64,000 nt of DNA from Mariniblastus fucicola (GCF_008087665.1 NZ_CP042912.1:1984001-2048000); one strand, 5' to 3'; positions 8,912-18,173 are shown, counted from the first letter of the stretch. Made by a program: numbers and translations. Notes: generated by a model from the sequence alone, not told the origin.

Positions 8912-9931
8912 GTGACAGGGAAACAGCGAAGCCTTGGTGATGTGCTGCAGGAGTTCAGTCAGCACCGGAAGCTGATGGAAGAAGAGCTCCATAAGGTCAT
9001 CGTCGGACAAAACGAAGTCATCGAACAGGTCTTCGCAGCCATCTTCACCCGCGGCCACTGCTTGCTCGAAGGCGTTCCCGGGCTGGCCAAGACGTTGATG
9101 GTCAGCACCATCGCCCAGATCCTGGACGTGAACTTCAAGCGGATTCAGTTTACGCCTGACTTGATGCCGTCGGATATCACCGGAACGAATGTGCTGGACG
9201 AAGACGAAGACGGGCGCCGTCAGTTTCGATTTGTCGAAGGCCCGATCTTCACGAACATTTTGCTGGCGGACGAAATCAACCGAACGCCTCCCAAGACTCA
9301 GGCGGCATTGCTGCAGGCGATGCAGGAACGTGAGATCACGATCGGACGCAAGACCTACGATCTGGCTCCGCCGTTTTTCACGATCGCGACTCAGAACCCG
9401 ATCGACCAGGAAGGAACCTATCCGCTTCCTGAAGCCCAGCTTGACCGTTTTATGTTCAATATCAAAGTTGGCTATCCGACGGCGGAAGACGAAGAAAAAA
9501 TTCTGGGGGCAGCAAGTCGCGGTGAGAAGCAGGAAGTCCGCAAAGTCCTTTCGGCGAAGGCGATCGTGAACCTGCAGAAATTGGTGCATTCGGTTGCCGT
9601 CAGTGACTACATCATTCAATACGTGTCACGGTTGGTTCGAGCGACTCGTCCAGGCGACCCGGCAACTCCGACGTTCGTGAAAGAGCTGGTTGATTGGGGC
9701 GCGGGTCCTCGCGCGGGCCAGTTCCTGATCTCGGGTGGAAAAGCGATGGCTGCGATGGAAGGCCGTTTCTCGGTTGCCGTTGAGGACATCCAAAAAGTCG
9801 CGCTTCCGGTTTTGCGTCACCGAGTGAGCACGAATTTCCAGGCACAGGCCGAAGGCATGACGACGGAAGATGTGATCGAGAGGTTGCTGAAGGAGGTCCC
9901 GCCGCCAGAAGTGTCGAAGTTTGAATCGTAA
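8912..9931 (+). CDS. MoxR-family AAA+ ATPase
   Basis: MoxR ATPases act as chaperone-like remodelling factors, usually for VWA-domain partners encoded nearby. This 339-residue protein has Walker A GVPGLAKTLM (about 55-64), a Walker B and sensor region LLADEINRTPPKTQAALLQAMQE split over about 116-138, sensor 1 in IATQNPIDQEGTYPLPEAQ (about 155-173) and an arginine finger region DRFMF. The start is GTG at 8912; no ATG in frame precedes the conserved helix. It is the first gene of a co-directional cluster with DUF58, BatA-like and VWA proteins, and is divergent from the DUF4159 gene, with the 183-bp gap between them presumably carrying both promoters. Confidence 0.93.
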   Translation: MTGKQRSLGDVLQEFSQHRKLMEEELHKVIVGQNEVIEQVFAAIFTRGHCLLEGVPGLAKTLMVSTIAQILDVNFKRIQFTPDLMPSDITGTNVLDEDEDGRRQFRFVEGPIFTNILLADEINRTPPKTQAALLQAMQEREITIGRKTYDLAPPFFTIATQNPIDQEGTYPLPEAQLDRFMFNIKVGYPTAEDEEKILGAASRGEKQEVRKVLSAKAIVNLQKLVHSVAVSDYIIQYVSRLVRATRPGDPATPTFVKELVDWGAGPRAGQFLISGGKAMAAMEGRFSVAVEDIQKVALPVLRHRVSTNFQAQAEGMTTEDVIERLLKEVPPPEVSKFES

Positions 9932-9933
9932 GT

Positions 9934-10028
9934 CGAAAGTGTACAGTTTTCAGGGTACAGGGGATTGGCAGTTATGCCCGAACGCTGTGCAACGATCGAA
10001 CTGTACACTGTACCCTGTGAACTTTTAG
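9934..10028. repeat. Second intergenic inverted-repeat pair of the GTACAG type
   Basis: Left arm (9934-9960) contains GTGTACAGTTTTCAGGGTACAG; the right arm (9999-10028) contains CTGTACACTGTACCCTGTGAACTTTT. The arms are inverted copies with minor differences and match the pair at 5549-5738. As there, the right arm ends just ahead (nine bases) of a start codon, here that of the DUF58 gene, inside what is otherwise an operon. Confidence 0.7.
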
Positions 10029-10037
10029 CTCGCCTTC

Positions 10038-10931
10038 ATGTCCGTCGAAAAGTACCTCAAGCCCGAAGTCATCAACCAGATCAAACGGCTCGATCTGCGC
10101 GCCCAGTTCGTGGTCAAAGGCTTCTTGCACGGTTTGCACGCCAGCCCGTTTCAGGGTTTCAGCGTCGAGTTTAGCGAACACCGAAAGTACTCGCATGGCG
10201 ACGACCTGAAAGATATCGACTGGCAAGTCTACGCAAAGACCGACAAGTATTACGTCCGCAAATTCGAAGCCGAAACGAACATCACAGGCTATCTGGTCAT
10301 GGACCTCAGTAGCTCGATGGGATACACGTTTGAGCAAACGCTGACCAAGTTCGACTACGCGATTTGCCTTGCCGCTGCACTGGCGTACCTGATGACCCAG
10401 CAACAGGATCCGGTTGGGCTGGTCACGTTCAACGATAAGATCCGATCCAGCCTCCCGCCGCGCAGCAAACGCACGCAGCTCTCCAACATTCTTTCGTTGC
10501 TTTCGAAGATCAAACCCGAAGGAACGACGAACTTCAAACACAGCATGGAACAGCTCGCTGCGATGCTCAAAACACGCAGTCTGATCATGGTGTTTTCGGA
10601 CTTTCTGGTTGACGAGCAGGAAACGCTGGACGCGCTCTATCGGATTCGGCACGGCGGCCACGACGTGATTTTGTTCCACGTGCTTGATGAAGCCGAGGTC
10701 ACGTTTCCGTTTCGCGGTCTGTACAAGATGACTGATCCGGAAACCGGCGACGAACTGAAGATCGACGGTGACGGTTTTCGCAGCGACTACCAGAAACGGA
10801 TTCAGGAGTTTCGCGACGGGCTCGCGAAGGAATGTCGCAAGACCGGAATCGACTATGTTCCGATCGATACGAGCATGCAGTTCGACAAAGCGTTGATGGA
10901 ATATTTGCTGTCCCGCAGAGCGAGAGGATAG
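10038..10931 (+). CDS. DUF58 domain protein (VWA-like partner of MoxR)
   Basis: This 297-residue protein has the DUF58 signature FSEHRKYSHGDDLKDIDWQV (about 45-64), followed by a VWA-type segment. LVMDLSSSMGY (about 93-103) carries the DxSxS part of the metal-ion-dependent adhesion site. VFSDFL (about 185) is a further VWA strand. No membrane segment or signal is present, so it is probably cytoplasmic or peripheral. DUF58 proteins are encoded with MoxR ATPases and BatA/B-type membrane proteins across bacteria, exactly as here. The downstream gene starts two bases after its stop, implying translational coupling. Its exact molecular role is not established. Confidence 0.9.
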   Translation: MSVEKYLKPEVINQIKRLDLRAQFVVKGFLHGLHASPFQGFSVEFSEHRKYSHGDDLKDIDWQVYAKTDKYYVRKFEAETNITGYLVMDLSSSMGYTFEQTLTKFDYAICLAAALAYLMTQQQDPVGLVTFNDKIRSSLPPRSKRTQLSNILSLLSKIKPEGTTNFKHSMEQLAAMLKTRSLIMVFSDFLVDEQETLDALYRIRHGGHDVILFHVLDEAEVTFPFRGLYKMTDPETGDELKIDGDGFRSDYQKRIQEFRDGLAKECRKTGIDYVPIDTSMQFDKALMEYLLSRRARG

Positions 10932-10933
10932 CC

Positions 10934-13315
10934 ATGATTTGGGCCAACCTTGCGATGCTGGGAGTCGGTGGCGCGATGCTTTCGGTGCCCGTGCTGATTC
11001 ACTTTCTGATGCAGCCGAAGCCGATCGAAGTCAATTTTCCGGCGCTTCGATTTCTGAAAGAAAAACAGCTGATCAACAGGTCCCGCACGCGGATTCGACA
11101 TCTGTTGTTGTTGCTGTTGCGCTGCATCCTGATCGCACTGCTCGTTTTGGCACTCGCCGGGCCCGCCGTGGCTTCGCAGGAGTTTGGCAAGTGGCTCACC
11201 TTTGGCGGCATTTCGTTCATCGCCGCGCTGCTGGGCATCGTGCTGCTGATGTCGCTGGTTTCCGGCAGCGCAAATCGGCTGCTCAACGGGATCTTTGGAA
11301 CTTTGCTTGCGTTGGCGTTGCTAATGGCGGGCTGGTACGGGCTAAAACTTTTCGACAGCGAAGATGGCGGGCAATTGCTGGGCGACAACGGAGATCCGGT
11401 CGCGGCGTTGTTGGTGCTCGATACGTCGCCGACGATGCAGTACGAGTTGGAAAACGAAACACGTTTGAAGAAAGCCAAATCGATCGCGGCGTGGTTGGTG
11501 AAGCAACTGCCGTCGGGTTCGCAGGTCTGTGTCGCGGCACCCGATGGAGATCGAGCGTTCTTTTCGGTGGATCAGGACGCTGCCTCGCGTCGCATCGAGG
11601 CGTTGGCGACAAGCTACAATTCGAAGACGATTCCGGAGACTCTGGCGGATGCGTTTCCACTGATCGAAGAATCTTCGCTGACGCGAAAAGAAGTCTACGT
11701 GGTGTCCGATTTGACGCGAAAAGGTTGGTCGCCATCTGCCGATCCAGCGATCGACCGATTGATTCAGGACGAAACGATCAGCCTGTTCGTGGTTGATGTT
11801 GGAGTCGACAATCCGGTCGATTTTCGACTCGGTTCGTTGGAATTGTCCGCCCGCCAGATTACTTCCAATGGCCAGCTGAAAGTCAAAGCCGCAGTCAATC
11901 GGCTTGGCGGTGCGGCTCAACGAAATGTGCAGCTCTCGGTCGAAAAACTCGATAAAACCCGGCCCGTGGTCAGCAACGGGCAGACGTTGTTTCCGGAAGA
12001 AAAAGGCTGGGTGCGGACCAACACCGTCGACGTGTTCGAGAACGGGAGCTCCAAGACGGAGTTTCAGTTTCAGGAGAATTTGGAGCCCGGCACTTATCAC
12101 GGCAAAGTCGAAATCGTTGGTGGTGATCCGCTGGCGATTGATGATGACCAGTTTTTCACTTTCGAAGTCAGCACGCCATGGCGAGCGTTGGTTGTGCGGC
12201 CGGCCGGAACCGAATCGAGGCTGTTGGAAAACGTGCTGGCCGTCGGAGGCAGTTTCGAAGGCGAAGTGTTGGACCAGAGCGAACTCGATGGCGTCACAGA
12301 TTTCGAGAAATTCGACGCGATCTTTCTGGTTGATCCCGGACCGATGACGGATGAGTTGTGGATGGCGTTGGAAGACTTCGTCCGCGGCGGCGGAGGATTG
12401 AGCGTGTTCCTTGGCCACAACGCGTCGACGCGGGATGGGTTGCCGGATCCGTCATTCCAAACAGATGCGGCCAGTCGGATCCTGACCGGAAGGCTGTCAA
12501 ATATTTTCCGCTGCCCCGATCGGCTGTTGGAACCTTTTGTCTTGAGCCCGCAAGACTATTCCCATCCGGTGCTGTCGGCGTTTCGGGAAGTCAGTACTTC
12601 GATTCCCTGGTCAAAGTATCCCGTATTCAATTTCTGGGGTTTGGATCGCGAGTTCAATGAAGACTTTCCGACGGTCAATGTTGCTTCGTACAACAACTTC
12701 GAACCCGCAATCATTGAACGCAGAATCGGAGCCGGTCGGGTTCTCGTCATGACGACGCCGGTGGCCGAACCCGTCAATCTGAGAAAACGCAAGAGTTGGA
12801 ATCAGAGGTCGCTTGAGCCGTGGGTTTGGTATGTCGTTGTAAAATCGATGACTCGCTACGTCGTCCAGGCGGATTCGGATGCATTGGAAGTTCGAGTCGG
12901 GCAGGTGGCGTCGCTGAGGAATGACTTGAGCCAGTATCCAGATTCGTGGAACGTGTTTTCACCGGATCCGGAAAAGCCTCCTGCGAGAATTGCGATGGTC
13001 AACAACGCGGTAAGCTACGGCAACACGGACACGCCCGGTCACTATCGGCTTAAAGGAGTTCTCGACGGTCCGGTGCTGCGAGGGTTTTCGGCGAACATCG
13101 ACCCCAAGACCGTTGATCTGACTCGGGTGGTGCCAGAGGAACTCGATAGCGTGCTGGGTGCGGGAAGGTATCAGCTGGCGAAGGGGCAGGAAGAGATCAC
13201 TCGGCAGCAGGGTCAGGCGAGAAAGGGACGCGAGTTTTATCCGCTGTTGATGATGATGATGTTCGCGGCAATCGTAATTGAGTATTTGGTTTCAAACAGG
13301 TTTTACAAAAGTTAG
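10934..13315 (+). CDS. BatA-like membrane protein with VWA domain
   Basis: The ATG at 10934 is chosen because it follows the DUF58 stop by two bases and begins directly with the BatA N-terminal block; an in-frame extension to 10832 would overlap DUF58 by 100 bases. The 793-residue product starts with a membrane segment and the BatA core LSVPVLIHFLMQPKP and FLKEKQLINRSRTRIRHL, then two more hydrophobic helices near 60-80 and 90-150. A VWA-like domain follows, with LLVLDTSPTMQYE (about 155-167) where the MIDAS motif is degenerate (DTSPT). Later come an Ig-like part, a class I glutamine-amidotransferase-like part (EDFVRGGGGLSVFLG near 480) and a C-terminal membrane helix. It is probably an envelope complex component working with MoxR. 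Confidence 0.85.
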   Translation: MIWANLAMLGVGGAMLSVPVLIHFLMQPKPIEVNFPALRFLKEKQLINRSRTRIRHLLLLLLRCILIALLVLALAGPAVASQEFGKWLTFGGISFIAALLGIVLLMSLVSGSANRLLNGIFGTLLALALLMAGWYGLKLFDSEDGGQLLGDNGDPVAALLVLDTSPTMQYELENETRLKKAKSIAAWLVKQLPSGSQVCVAAPDGDRAFFSVDQDAASRRIEALATSYNSKTIPETLADAFPLIEESSLTRKEVYVVSDLTRKGWSPSADPAIDRLIQDETISLFVVDVGVDNPVDFRLGSLELSARQITSNGQLKVKAAVNRLGGAAQRNVQLSVEKLDKTRPVVSNGQTLFPEEKGWVRTNTVDVFENGSSKTEFQFQENLEPGTYHGKVEIVGGDPLAIDDDQFFTFEVSTPWRALVVRPAGTESRLLENVLAVGGSFEGEVLDQSELDGVTDFEKFDAIFLVDPGPMTDELWMALEDFVRGGGGLSVFLGHNASTRDGLPDPSFQTDAASRILTGRLSNIFRCPDRLLEPFVLSPQDYSHPVLSAFREVSTSIPWSKYPVFNFWGLDREFNEDFPTVNVASYNNFEPAIIERRIGAGRVLVMTTPVAEPVNLRKRKSWNQRSLEPWVWYVVVKSMTRYVVQADSDALEVRVGQVASLRNDLSQYPDSWNVFSPDPEKPPARIAMVNNAVSYGNTDTPGHYRLKGVLDGPVLRGFSANIDPKTVDLTRVVPEELDSVLGAGRYQLAKGQEEITRQQGQARKGREFYPLLMMMMFAAIVIEYLVSNRFYKS

Positions 13316-13317
13316 TC

Positions 13318-13460
13318 AGTAGGTCAGTCTGTCCCCGACTGACAGATTTCAAATACGAGTCTGAGACAGCCTCGCCTACTAAAATCAAATACGAGTCTGG
13401 GACAGACTCGCCTACTACAGCCAGAAATCCGATCAATTCCGGGACAGACTTGGCACCTAC
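13318..13460. repeat. Palindromic repeat cluster, GTCAGTCTGTCCCCGACTGAC family
   Basis: Four units lie between the BatA-like and VWA genes: TCAGTCTGTCCCCGACTGA, GAGTCTGAGACAGCCTCGCCTACT, GAGTCTGGGACAGACTCGCCTACT and a partial TTCCGGGACAGACTTGGCACC. They belong to the same family as 6251-6345. They separate co-directional genes of one cluster, so if they attenuate transcription the last gene would be expressed at a different level. Confidence 0.75.
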
Positions 13461-13462
13461 CT

Positions 13463-15766
13463 ATGAACACATTCACACTACAACCTGTCACCAGCATCTG
13501 GATCGTCCTGATCCTGGCAGTTTGCGCGCTGTTGATGATGTTCGTCCGTCCTTCGTTCTCAAAGATTTCGAAAGGGCAACGCCAAACCCTCAACCTGCTC
13601 CGTACCGGAGTCGTGCTGTTGGCGCTGTTGGGATTGCTGCGTCCGGGATGTGTGCAGACCGAAGAAGAACTCCAGTCCGGCGTGCTGCTGTGTTTGCTCG
13701 ACACAAGTCGCAGCATGGAACTGCCGCACGACAAAGATGACTCCACGCGTTGGGACGCCATTGTTGACACGATGCGAAAGAACGAAGGCCGATTCCAACA
13801 GCTTGCGGATAAAAAAATCGACGTCAGGTTTTATGGCTTCGACAACGAAATGGTGCAGCTCGAATTTGACGGCCAGCTCAATCTTCCGTCCAAACCCGAA
13901 GGCGGTGAGACCGATTTGGCGTCGCCGCTGTTTAACAGTTCGCGCGAAACGCGTGGCGAGCGTCTGATCGGAGTCGTCTTGATGTCCGACGGCGTTCCAA
14001 CGGTTTTGAACCCGCCGGTAGAGATCTCGCAAGCGGTGACGCCGTTGGTGAATATGGAAACGCCGCTGTTCAGCATTCCGCTGGGCAGCCCTGCCGATAC
14101 CGGGCAGAGTCGCGATGTGGCAATCACGAACTTTGCCGAACAGCATGTTGTGAATGTGAAGAACCGGCTGATCGCCGAAGCCACCGTTGCGACGCGTGGC
14201 TATCAGGGGCAAGACATTCGCGTCGAGCTGGTGGTGATTGATTCCAGCGGCCGGGAAGAGGTCGTCAACCCGCCAAGAATCGTGACTCCGCAGCGGGCGA
14301 CTCAGGAGATCATCGTTCCGTTCGAGTACAAACCGACGGAACCTGGTGAGTTTCGAATCAAAGTCCGGGCCGTGCCGATGCCGGGCGAAATTGCTTTGCG
14401 AAACAACGAGCTGGACGCGTTTCTAACCGTCAACGACAAAGGGCTGAGCGTCGTTTTGATCGATGGCGGTATGTTGTGGGAGCAGAGCTTCATGCGGCGA
14501 TCGTTGGCCACCGCCGAATTCCTGGACTTGCAGTTTATTCCGATCTATCCGTCGGAGATCGATGCTGGACCGCGCGACGAACTGGTCGAGCTTTTCGAAG
14601 ACGAAACGGTCGACGTCTTTATTCTCAGCAACATTGATTCGCGATTGCTGTACGACGAAGTGCAAAGTCCGCTGGGGCTGAGGGCGCTCAGCGACGCGGT
14701 GACCAAACGCGGAAAAGGCCTGATGATGCTTGGCGGTCCCCACAGCTTTGGACCGGGGCTTTATCATCAAACGCCTCTGGACGATCTTCTGCCAATCAAG
14801 ATGCTGCCAACCGAACGGCAGGATTTTGGGACAGACATCGTGCGGCGTTTTCATATCAGCGGCGAGCTTAAGATGAAGCCTGCGGCGAACCATCCGTTGA
14901 CTCAGTTGGGAGACGACAGCCCTGGTTGGTCCAAGCTGCCACCGCTGGTCGGTGCCAACCGTTTTGCTGGGGTCAAAAAGAACGCTCTGATTCTGCTGGA
15001 GAGCGATGACCAGGCAGCCCATCCGCTGTTGGTCGCATCCATCAACGGCGGTCGCATCCTCGCGTTCGCGGGCGATTCACTTTGGCGATGGAACATGAAG
15101 CGACACGAGGATCAAGCTCGTACGTTCAAGCCTGAGTACGACCAGTTTTGGCGTCAGGCGATTCTGTGGCTGGCCAATTGGGACTCGCGGAATGACGATT
15201 CGATCTCAATTGAGTTTCCTCAGCGTCGTTTTCAGCCCAAAGGTCGCGTTCGATTTGGTGTCAATGCTCAATCGATTACTGGCGAAACGCTGACAGACGT
15301 GATCTACAAAGCCGTGCTGACTCAGCCCGATGGCGAAACGCAACTGGTCGCTGTGACCGATACCGGACCTGGGAACTGGAGCGAAGTCGAACGCGACATG
15401 ATCGCACAGCCCGGAGTCTATCTGCTGGAAGTCGAAGGCCAGCGAAACGGTACCTCGCTGGGAACGGCCCAAAGGCAGTTTGTCGTCGTCGATCGGGACG
15501 TTGAAAAATCAAATCCGGTCGCGGACGTTGAGCGCATGGCGATGCTCGCGAACCAGACTCGTGACTTCGGCGGCAAGCTGATCGGACCGGACGAGCTTTC
15601 CGACGTGCTGGATGCAATGATCAAAGATCCGCCAGTTGAAAAAGTTCAGATTCCGACGAAATGGAAGTTTGGTGAAACGATGTCTCACTCGTTGGGGTTT
15701 TTGATGATATTCGTTGCGCTTCTGGCAACCGAGTGGGTGTTGCGAAAGAAATGGGGCCTGGTTTAG
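13463..15766 (+). CDS. Membrane VWA / glutamine-amidotransferase-like protein
   Basis: This 767-residue membrane protein begins with two hydrophobic helices (about 8-27 and 42-60). A VWA domain follows with an intact MIDAS-type motif CLLDTSRSMELP (about 73-84) and a second conserved aspartate in VVLMSDGVPT (about 172). Two Ig-like segments lie at about 210-320. From about 325 to 540 there is a class I glutamine-amidotransferase-like fold, for example GKGLMMLGGPHSFGPGLY (about 415-432), lacking an obvious catalytic Cys, as in other planctomycete homologues. A terminal membrane helix (about 735-758) is followed by basic residues. It completes the MoxR-DUF58-BatA cluster and is probably part of the same envelope complex. 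Confidence 0.83.
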   Translation: MNTFTLQPVTSIWIVLILAVCALLMMFVRPSFSKISKGQRQTLNLLRTGVVLLALLGLLRPGCVQTEEELQSGVLLCLLDTSRSMELPHDKDDSTRWDAIVDTMRKNEGRFQQLADKKIDVRFYGFDNEMVQLEFDGQLNLPSKPEGGETDLASPLFNSSRETRGERLIGVVLMSDGVPTVLNPPVEISQAVTPLVNMETPLFSIPLGSPADTGQSRDVAITNFAEQHVVNVKNRLIAEATVATRGYQGQDIRVELVVIDSSGREEVVNPPRIVTPQRATQEIIVPFEYKPTEPGEFRIKVRAVPMPGEIALRNNELDAFLTVNDKGLSVVLIDGGMLWEQSFMRRSLATAEFLDLQFIPIYPSEIDAGPRDELVELFEDETVDVFILSNIDSRLLYDEVQSPLGLRALSDAVTKRGKGLMMLGGPHSFGPGLYHQTPLDDLLPIKMLPTERQDFGTDIVRRFHISGELKMKPAANHPLTQLGDDSPGWSKLPPLVGANRFAGVKKNALILLESDDQAAHPLLVASINGGRILAFAGDSLWRWNMKRHEDQARTFKPEYDQFWRQAILWLANWDSRNDDSISIEFPQRRFQPKGRVRFGVNAQSITGETLTDVIYKAVLTQPDGETQLVAVTDTGPGNWSEVERDMIAQPGVYLLEVEGQRNGTSLGTAQRQFVVVDRDVEKSNPVADVERMAMLANQTRDFGGKLIGPDELSDVLDAMIKDPPVEKVQIPTKWKFGETMSHSLGFLMIFVALLATEWVLRKKWGLV

Positions 15767-15814
15767 ATTGACGCGACTGATGCAGTTCGCTGTTCGTTGA
15801 TTGAGGGAGTTTGA

Positions 15815-16456
15815 ATGTCCGAGAATAATCCGTTTGAAAAATCTGTTCAGGATTCCGTTGTGGAAGCCTACGCTCCGGCGCCAACAGGCGCGCCCGGTCC
15901 AAAGTCAATTCCAACCGGAGTGATGGTCGTCGGTATCATCGGACTGCTGTTGGGGTTGCTTGGACTGATGGGGGTATGCATTGGCGGATTCAGTCTGGGG
16001 ATGACCGAAACGTTTGTTAAGTTGATGCCTGGCGAGGACGTTCAGGAAGCGTTTCAGAAGGTGATGGACCTGCAGTTCATCCCAACGCTCATTCAGCTAA
16101 CTCTTTCGCTGATTCTCAGCCCGATGCTGATCGCTGCGTGTATCGGATGTCTGACGCGAAAGGCATGGAGTGGCGGGCTGTTGAAGATTTCGCTGATGGG
16201 AATGATCTTTTCCAGCGTGGTTTCGCTGTTGATTACCGTTTGGCTGATGTTGTTTCACTCAGACACGCTGTTGGCCCCAAGTGTGGCTCAAATGGGCGGC
16301 AACGTCGACGCTGCAAAGCCCGGGTTCTATGTCGGCCAGGCCATTGCGATCGGTTTTGCACTGCTGTATCTCGTGTTTTTCATCTGGGCTTTGATCTATG
16401 CTCGTGGCAAGCGAGCGACGGAGTATTTCGATCGTATCGCAAACGTCACCCGGTAG
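15815..16456 (+). CDS. Four-helix membrane protein of unknown function
   Basis: I do not recognise a family. The 213-residue product starts with a polar, proline-rich cytoplasmic segment (first 35 residues), followed by four hydrophobic stretches at about 36-60, 85-110, 120-150 and 175-200, and a basic C-terminal tail. The layout resembles small polytopic membrane proteins that are common at the ends of planctomycete operons. It lies 48 bases after the VWA gene and in the same direction, with GGGAG ahead of the ATG, so it may be co-transcribed with the MoxR cluster. No catalytic motif is visible. Confidence 0.72.
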   Translation: MSENNPFEKSVQDSVVEAYAPAPTGAPGPKSIPTGVMVVGIIGLLLGLLGLMGVCIGGFSLGMTETFVKLMPGEDVQEAFQKVMDLQFIPTLIQLTLSLILSPMLIAACIGCLTRKAWSGGLLKISLMGMIFSSVVSLLITVWLMLFHSDTLLAPSVAQMGGNVDAAKPGFYVGQAIAIGFALLYLVFFIWALIYARGKRATEYFDRIANVTR

Positions 16457-16574
16457 GTCGAAATTCAATCGCAACGGGCGAACGAGAGCCGGCCGCAAGG
16501 AACTGGCTCACTCGTTTGGTCGCTGAAGCTTCGTGATCGTGTTGCATATCGCTTTCTTCCCCAGCGATGCAGGT

Positions 16575-17384
16575 TTAGCTTTCGATCGCGTTCACGATGG
16601 CTTCAAAATCTTCTTCTTTCAAATTGATCGTGTTGGCCTCGGTTGGAAATGAGCCGCTTTGAACGTCCGCGATGTACTCGCTGAACGCGGCGATCCGTTC
16701 CTGTTGCAGACGGCGATTTTCTGCGCCAAAGTCGCGATACGATTTGGCGTGCCGGGGAATTCGCTCGTCATAGTCGCCAAGGATGTCACAGGAGAACAGA
16801 AACTGGGTGTCGCATCCGCTGCCTGATCCAAGCGACATCAAAATCATGTTCGTGTTCTGTGAAAGATAAGTCCCCAACTGATGCGGCACGACTTCGAGTT
16901 CTGCCGCATAGGCTCCAGCGTTTTCCAGTGCCTTCATCTGCTCAAAAAGTCGCTTGGCCTCGGCAGGTTTTTTGCCAATCGCCCGATAACCGGTCCACGT
17001 CACATGCCGAGGCACCAGTCCGAGATGCCCCACGACGGGAATGCCTTCATCGGCCATCGCTTCGATGATCTTCGGGCTTGACGAGCAGTAAACCGAACTT
17101 GCTCCCAGTTCCAGAGCTTCGAACGCGATTCGGATCGCTTCGTCTGCTGTCGCCATTCCGTGCGGCGTCGCGCAGGAAAGGAAGCTTGTCGGCGCGGCTT
17201 CAACCAAACGCGGGAATCGAAGTTGCGCTTCTGGCGAATCAAAGCTACAGCTCATCAGGTCGACGCCTGCTTCTTCCGCCGCAGCGGCTTCTTCAGGTGA
17301 CTTGACGTGAATATGCGTCAGGCAGCGTTTGCCTTTGAGCTGTTGCAATTCGTAAACGTTGTACTTTTTTCGTGGACGAAGCAT
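16575..17384 (-). CDS. PanB-like (ketopantoate hydroxymethyltransferase / PEP mutase fold) protein
   Basis: PanB makes ketopantoate from ketoisovalerate and methylenetetrahydrofolate for pantothenate synthesis. This 269-residue protein matches in the middle: VVGHLGLVPRHVTWTGY (about 121-137), RLFEQMKALENAGAYAAELE (about 143-162) with the metal-linked Glu in ELEVVP, and CDILGDYDERIPRHAKSY (about 199-216). However, the N-terminal active-site block differs. Where PanB normally has a GDS motif that binds magnesium, this protein has LMSCSFDSPE. The IGIGAG block is replaced by SLGSGSGCDTQ. It is therefore a divergent member that may use another substrate; true PanB activity is uncertain. It stands alone on the minus strand. 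Confidence 0.65.
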   Translation of the reverse strand: MLRPRKKYNVYELQQLKGKRCLTHIHVKSPEEAAAAEEAGVDLMSCSFDSPEAQLRFPRLVEAAPTSFLSCATPHGMATADEAIRIAFEALELGASSVYCSSSPKIIEAMADEGIPVVGHLGLVPRHVTWTGYRAIGKKPAEAKRLFEQMKALENAGAYAAELEVVPHQLGTYLSQNTNMILMSLGSGSGCDTQFLFSCDILGDYDERIPRHAKSYRDFGAENRRLQQERIAAFSEYIADVQSGSFPTEANTINLKEEDFEAIVNAIES

Positions 17385-17733
17385 GGGTGGTCCTGAGAGT
17401 TCTATGTCGTTCGGCCGATTTATCGGCGGCCGTTAACAGAAAGGAGAAAGACTGGAATCAATCTTCACGCCTCTGTTTCGACGGTGATACCACAAGCCAG
17501 TTTCGATGGCAATCGCCGCTCTGCGTTGGTGTTGGGTGACAATGCAGGTGCCACAGAAAAAACAGGAACGTCGTTCCCAAGCGGACGGAGCGATGGATCG
17601 CCCTGCTGTGCGCATTGGTGAAGATTTGTTCCGAGTAGTGTTCCCAATCGTGCTGGGTTTCAACCGGATGACCGAATACCAAGCTGGGTGGATCAAGTTC
17701 TTTGGACAGGTTCTGTTTGTTGTAGGCCGTTTT
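17385..17733. other. Gene-poor gap
   Basis: The stretch from the PanB-like gene start to the first 57-bp repeat shows short open frames on both strands but none with family-like composition, a convincing start or a ribosome binding site. I see no RNA gene or strong hairpin in it. Confidence 0.4.
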
Positions 17734-17790
17734 CAACGGCTCAGCTGTGATGATTCCAAAACACTAATCGGCACTAATCGACACTAATTT
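17734..17790 (+). repeat. 57-bp direct repeat, copy 1 (CACTAATCG-type)
   Basis: The repeat begins CAACGGCTCAGCTGTGATGA and ends in three spaced ACTAATCG-type heptamers (ACACTAATC, GCACTAATC, ACACTAATT). A second copy with three mismatches lies at 18895-18951, in the same orientation. An inverted copy of the heptamer part lies at 19067-19096. The two genes in between form a 1.1-kb segment bounded by direct repeats. Confidence 0.8.
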
Positions 17791-17874
17791 TTTGATGAAC
17801 TCCCTTGTCCCTCTTCAAGCTTGAATTCATACTCAGAAAAGTTGTTGTTTCCAGTTCTAATTGTTTGATAATTA

Positions 17875-18057
17875 ATGAAACGTGTTCTTGGCGCATTCGC
17901 AATCATGGGCGGTCTTGTAGGCCTTGTCGGTGGCATTCTCGGAGTGACTGGGTTCATTGAAATACGGGGCAGACGCGGACCGCTTGGGCTAGTTGCCATT
18001 TCTTGTGTATTTCTCTATGTCGGCTGGAACTGGGTGCAAGACAAAGTTGCACATTAA
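17875..18057 (+). CDS. Small hydrophobic membrane protein
   Basis: This 60-residue product is unrecognised. It has one long glycine-rich hydrophobic helix (about 5-28, with GGLVGLVGGILG), a short basic turn (IRGRRG) and a second hydrophobic stretch (about 36-52), so a two-helix hairpin in the membrane is likely. No ribosome binding site is obvious; the DNA upstream is AT-rich (TTGTTTGATAATTA), which could include a promoter. It lies inside the segment bounded by the 57-bp repeats, together with the secreted protein at 18174. Confidence 0.5.
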   Translation: MKRVLGAFAIMGGLVGLVGGILGVTGFIEIRGRRGPLGLVAISCVFLYVGWNWVQDKVAH

Positions 18058-18173
18058 CGAACTGTTCGAGGATTGCGGGGCAACGATGGGTGAAAGCTTG
18101 TGCCTTTCAATGTTCAGATTTGTCGTTCTTGCTGGGTAATTAGTAATTGTTGCTGTTCGGTTCGCGGAATGTC

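Noticed and set aside
10832-10933. N-terminal extension of the BatA-like gene
   Set aside because: It overlaps the DUF58 gene by 100 bases; the ATG at 10934 fits the conserved start and is two bases after the DUF58 stop.
17433-17787. Short open frames on both strands in the gap after the PanB-like gene
   Set aside because: No family-like composition, and one runs into the 57-bp repeat, so they are not supported.
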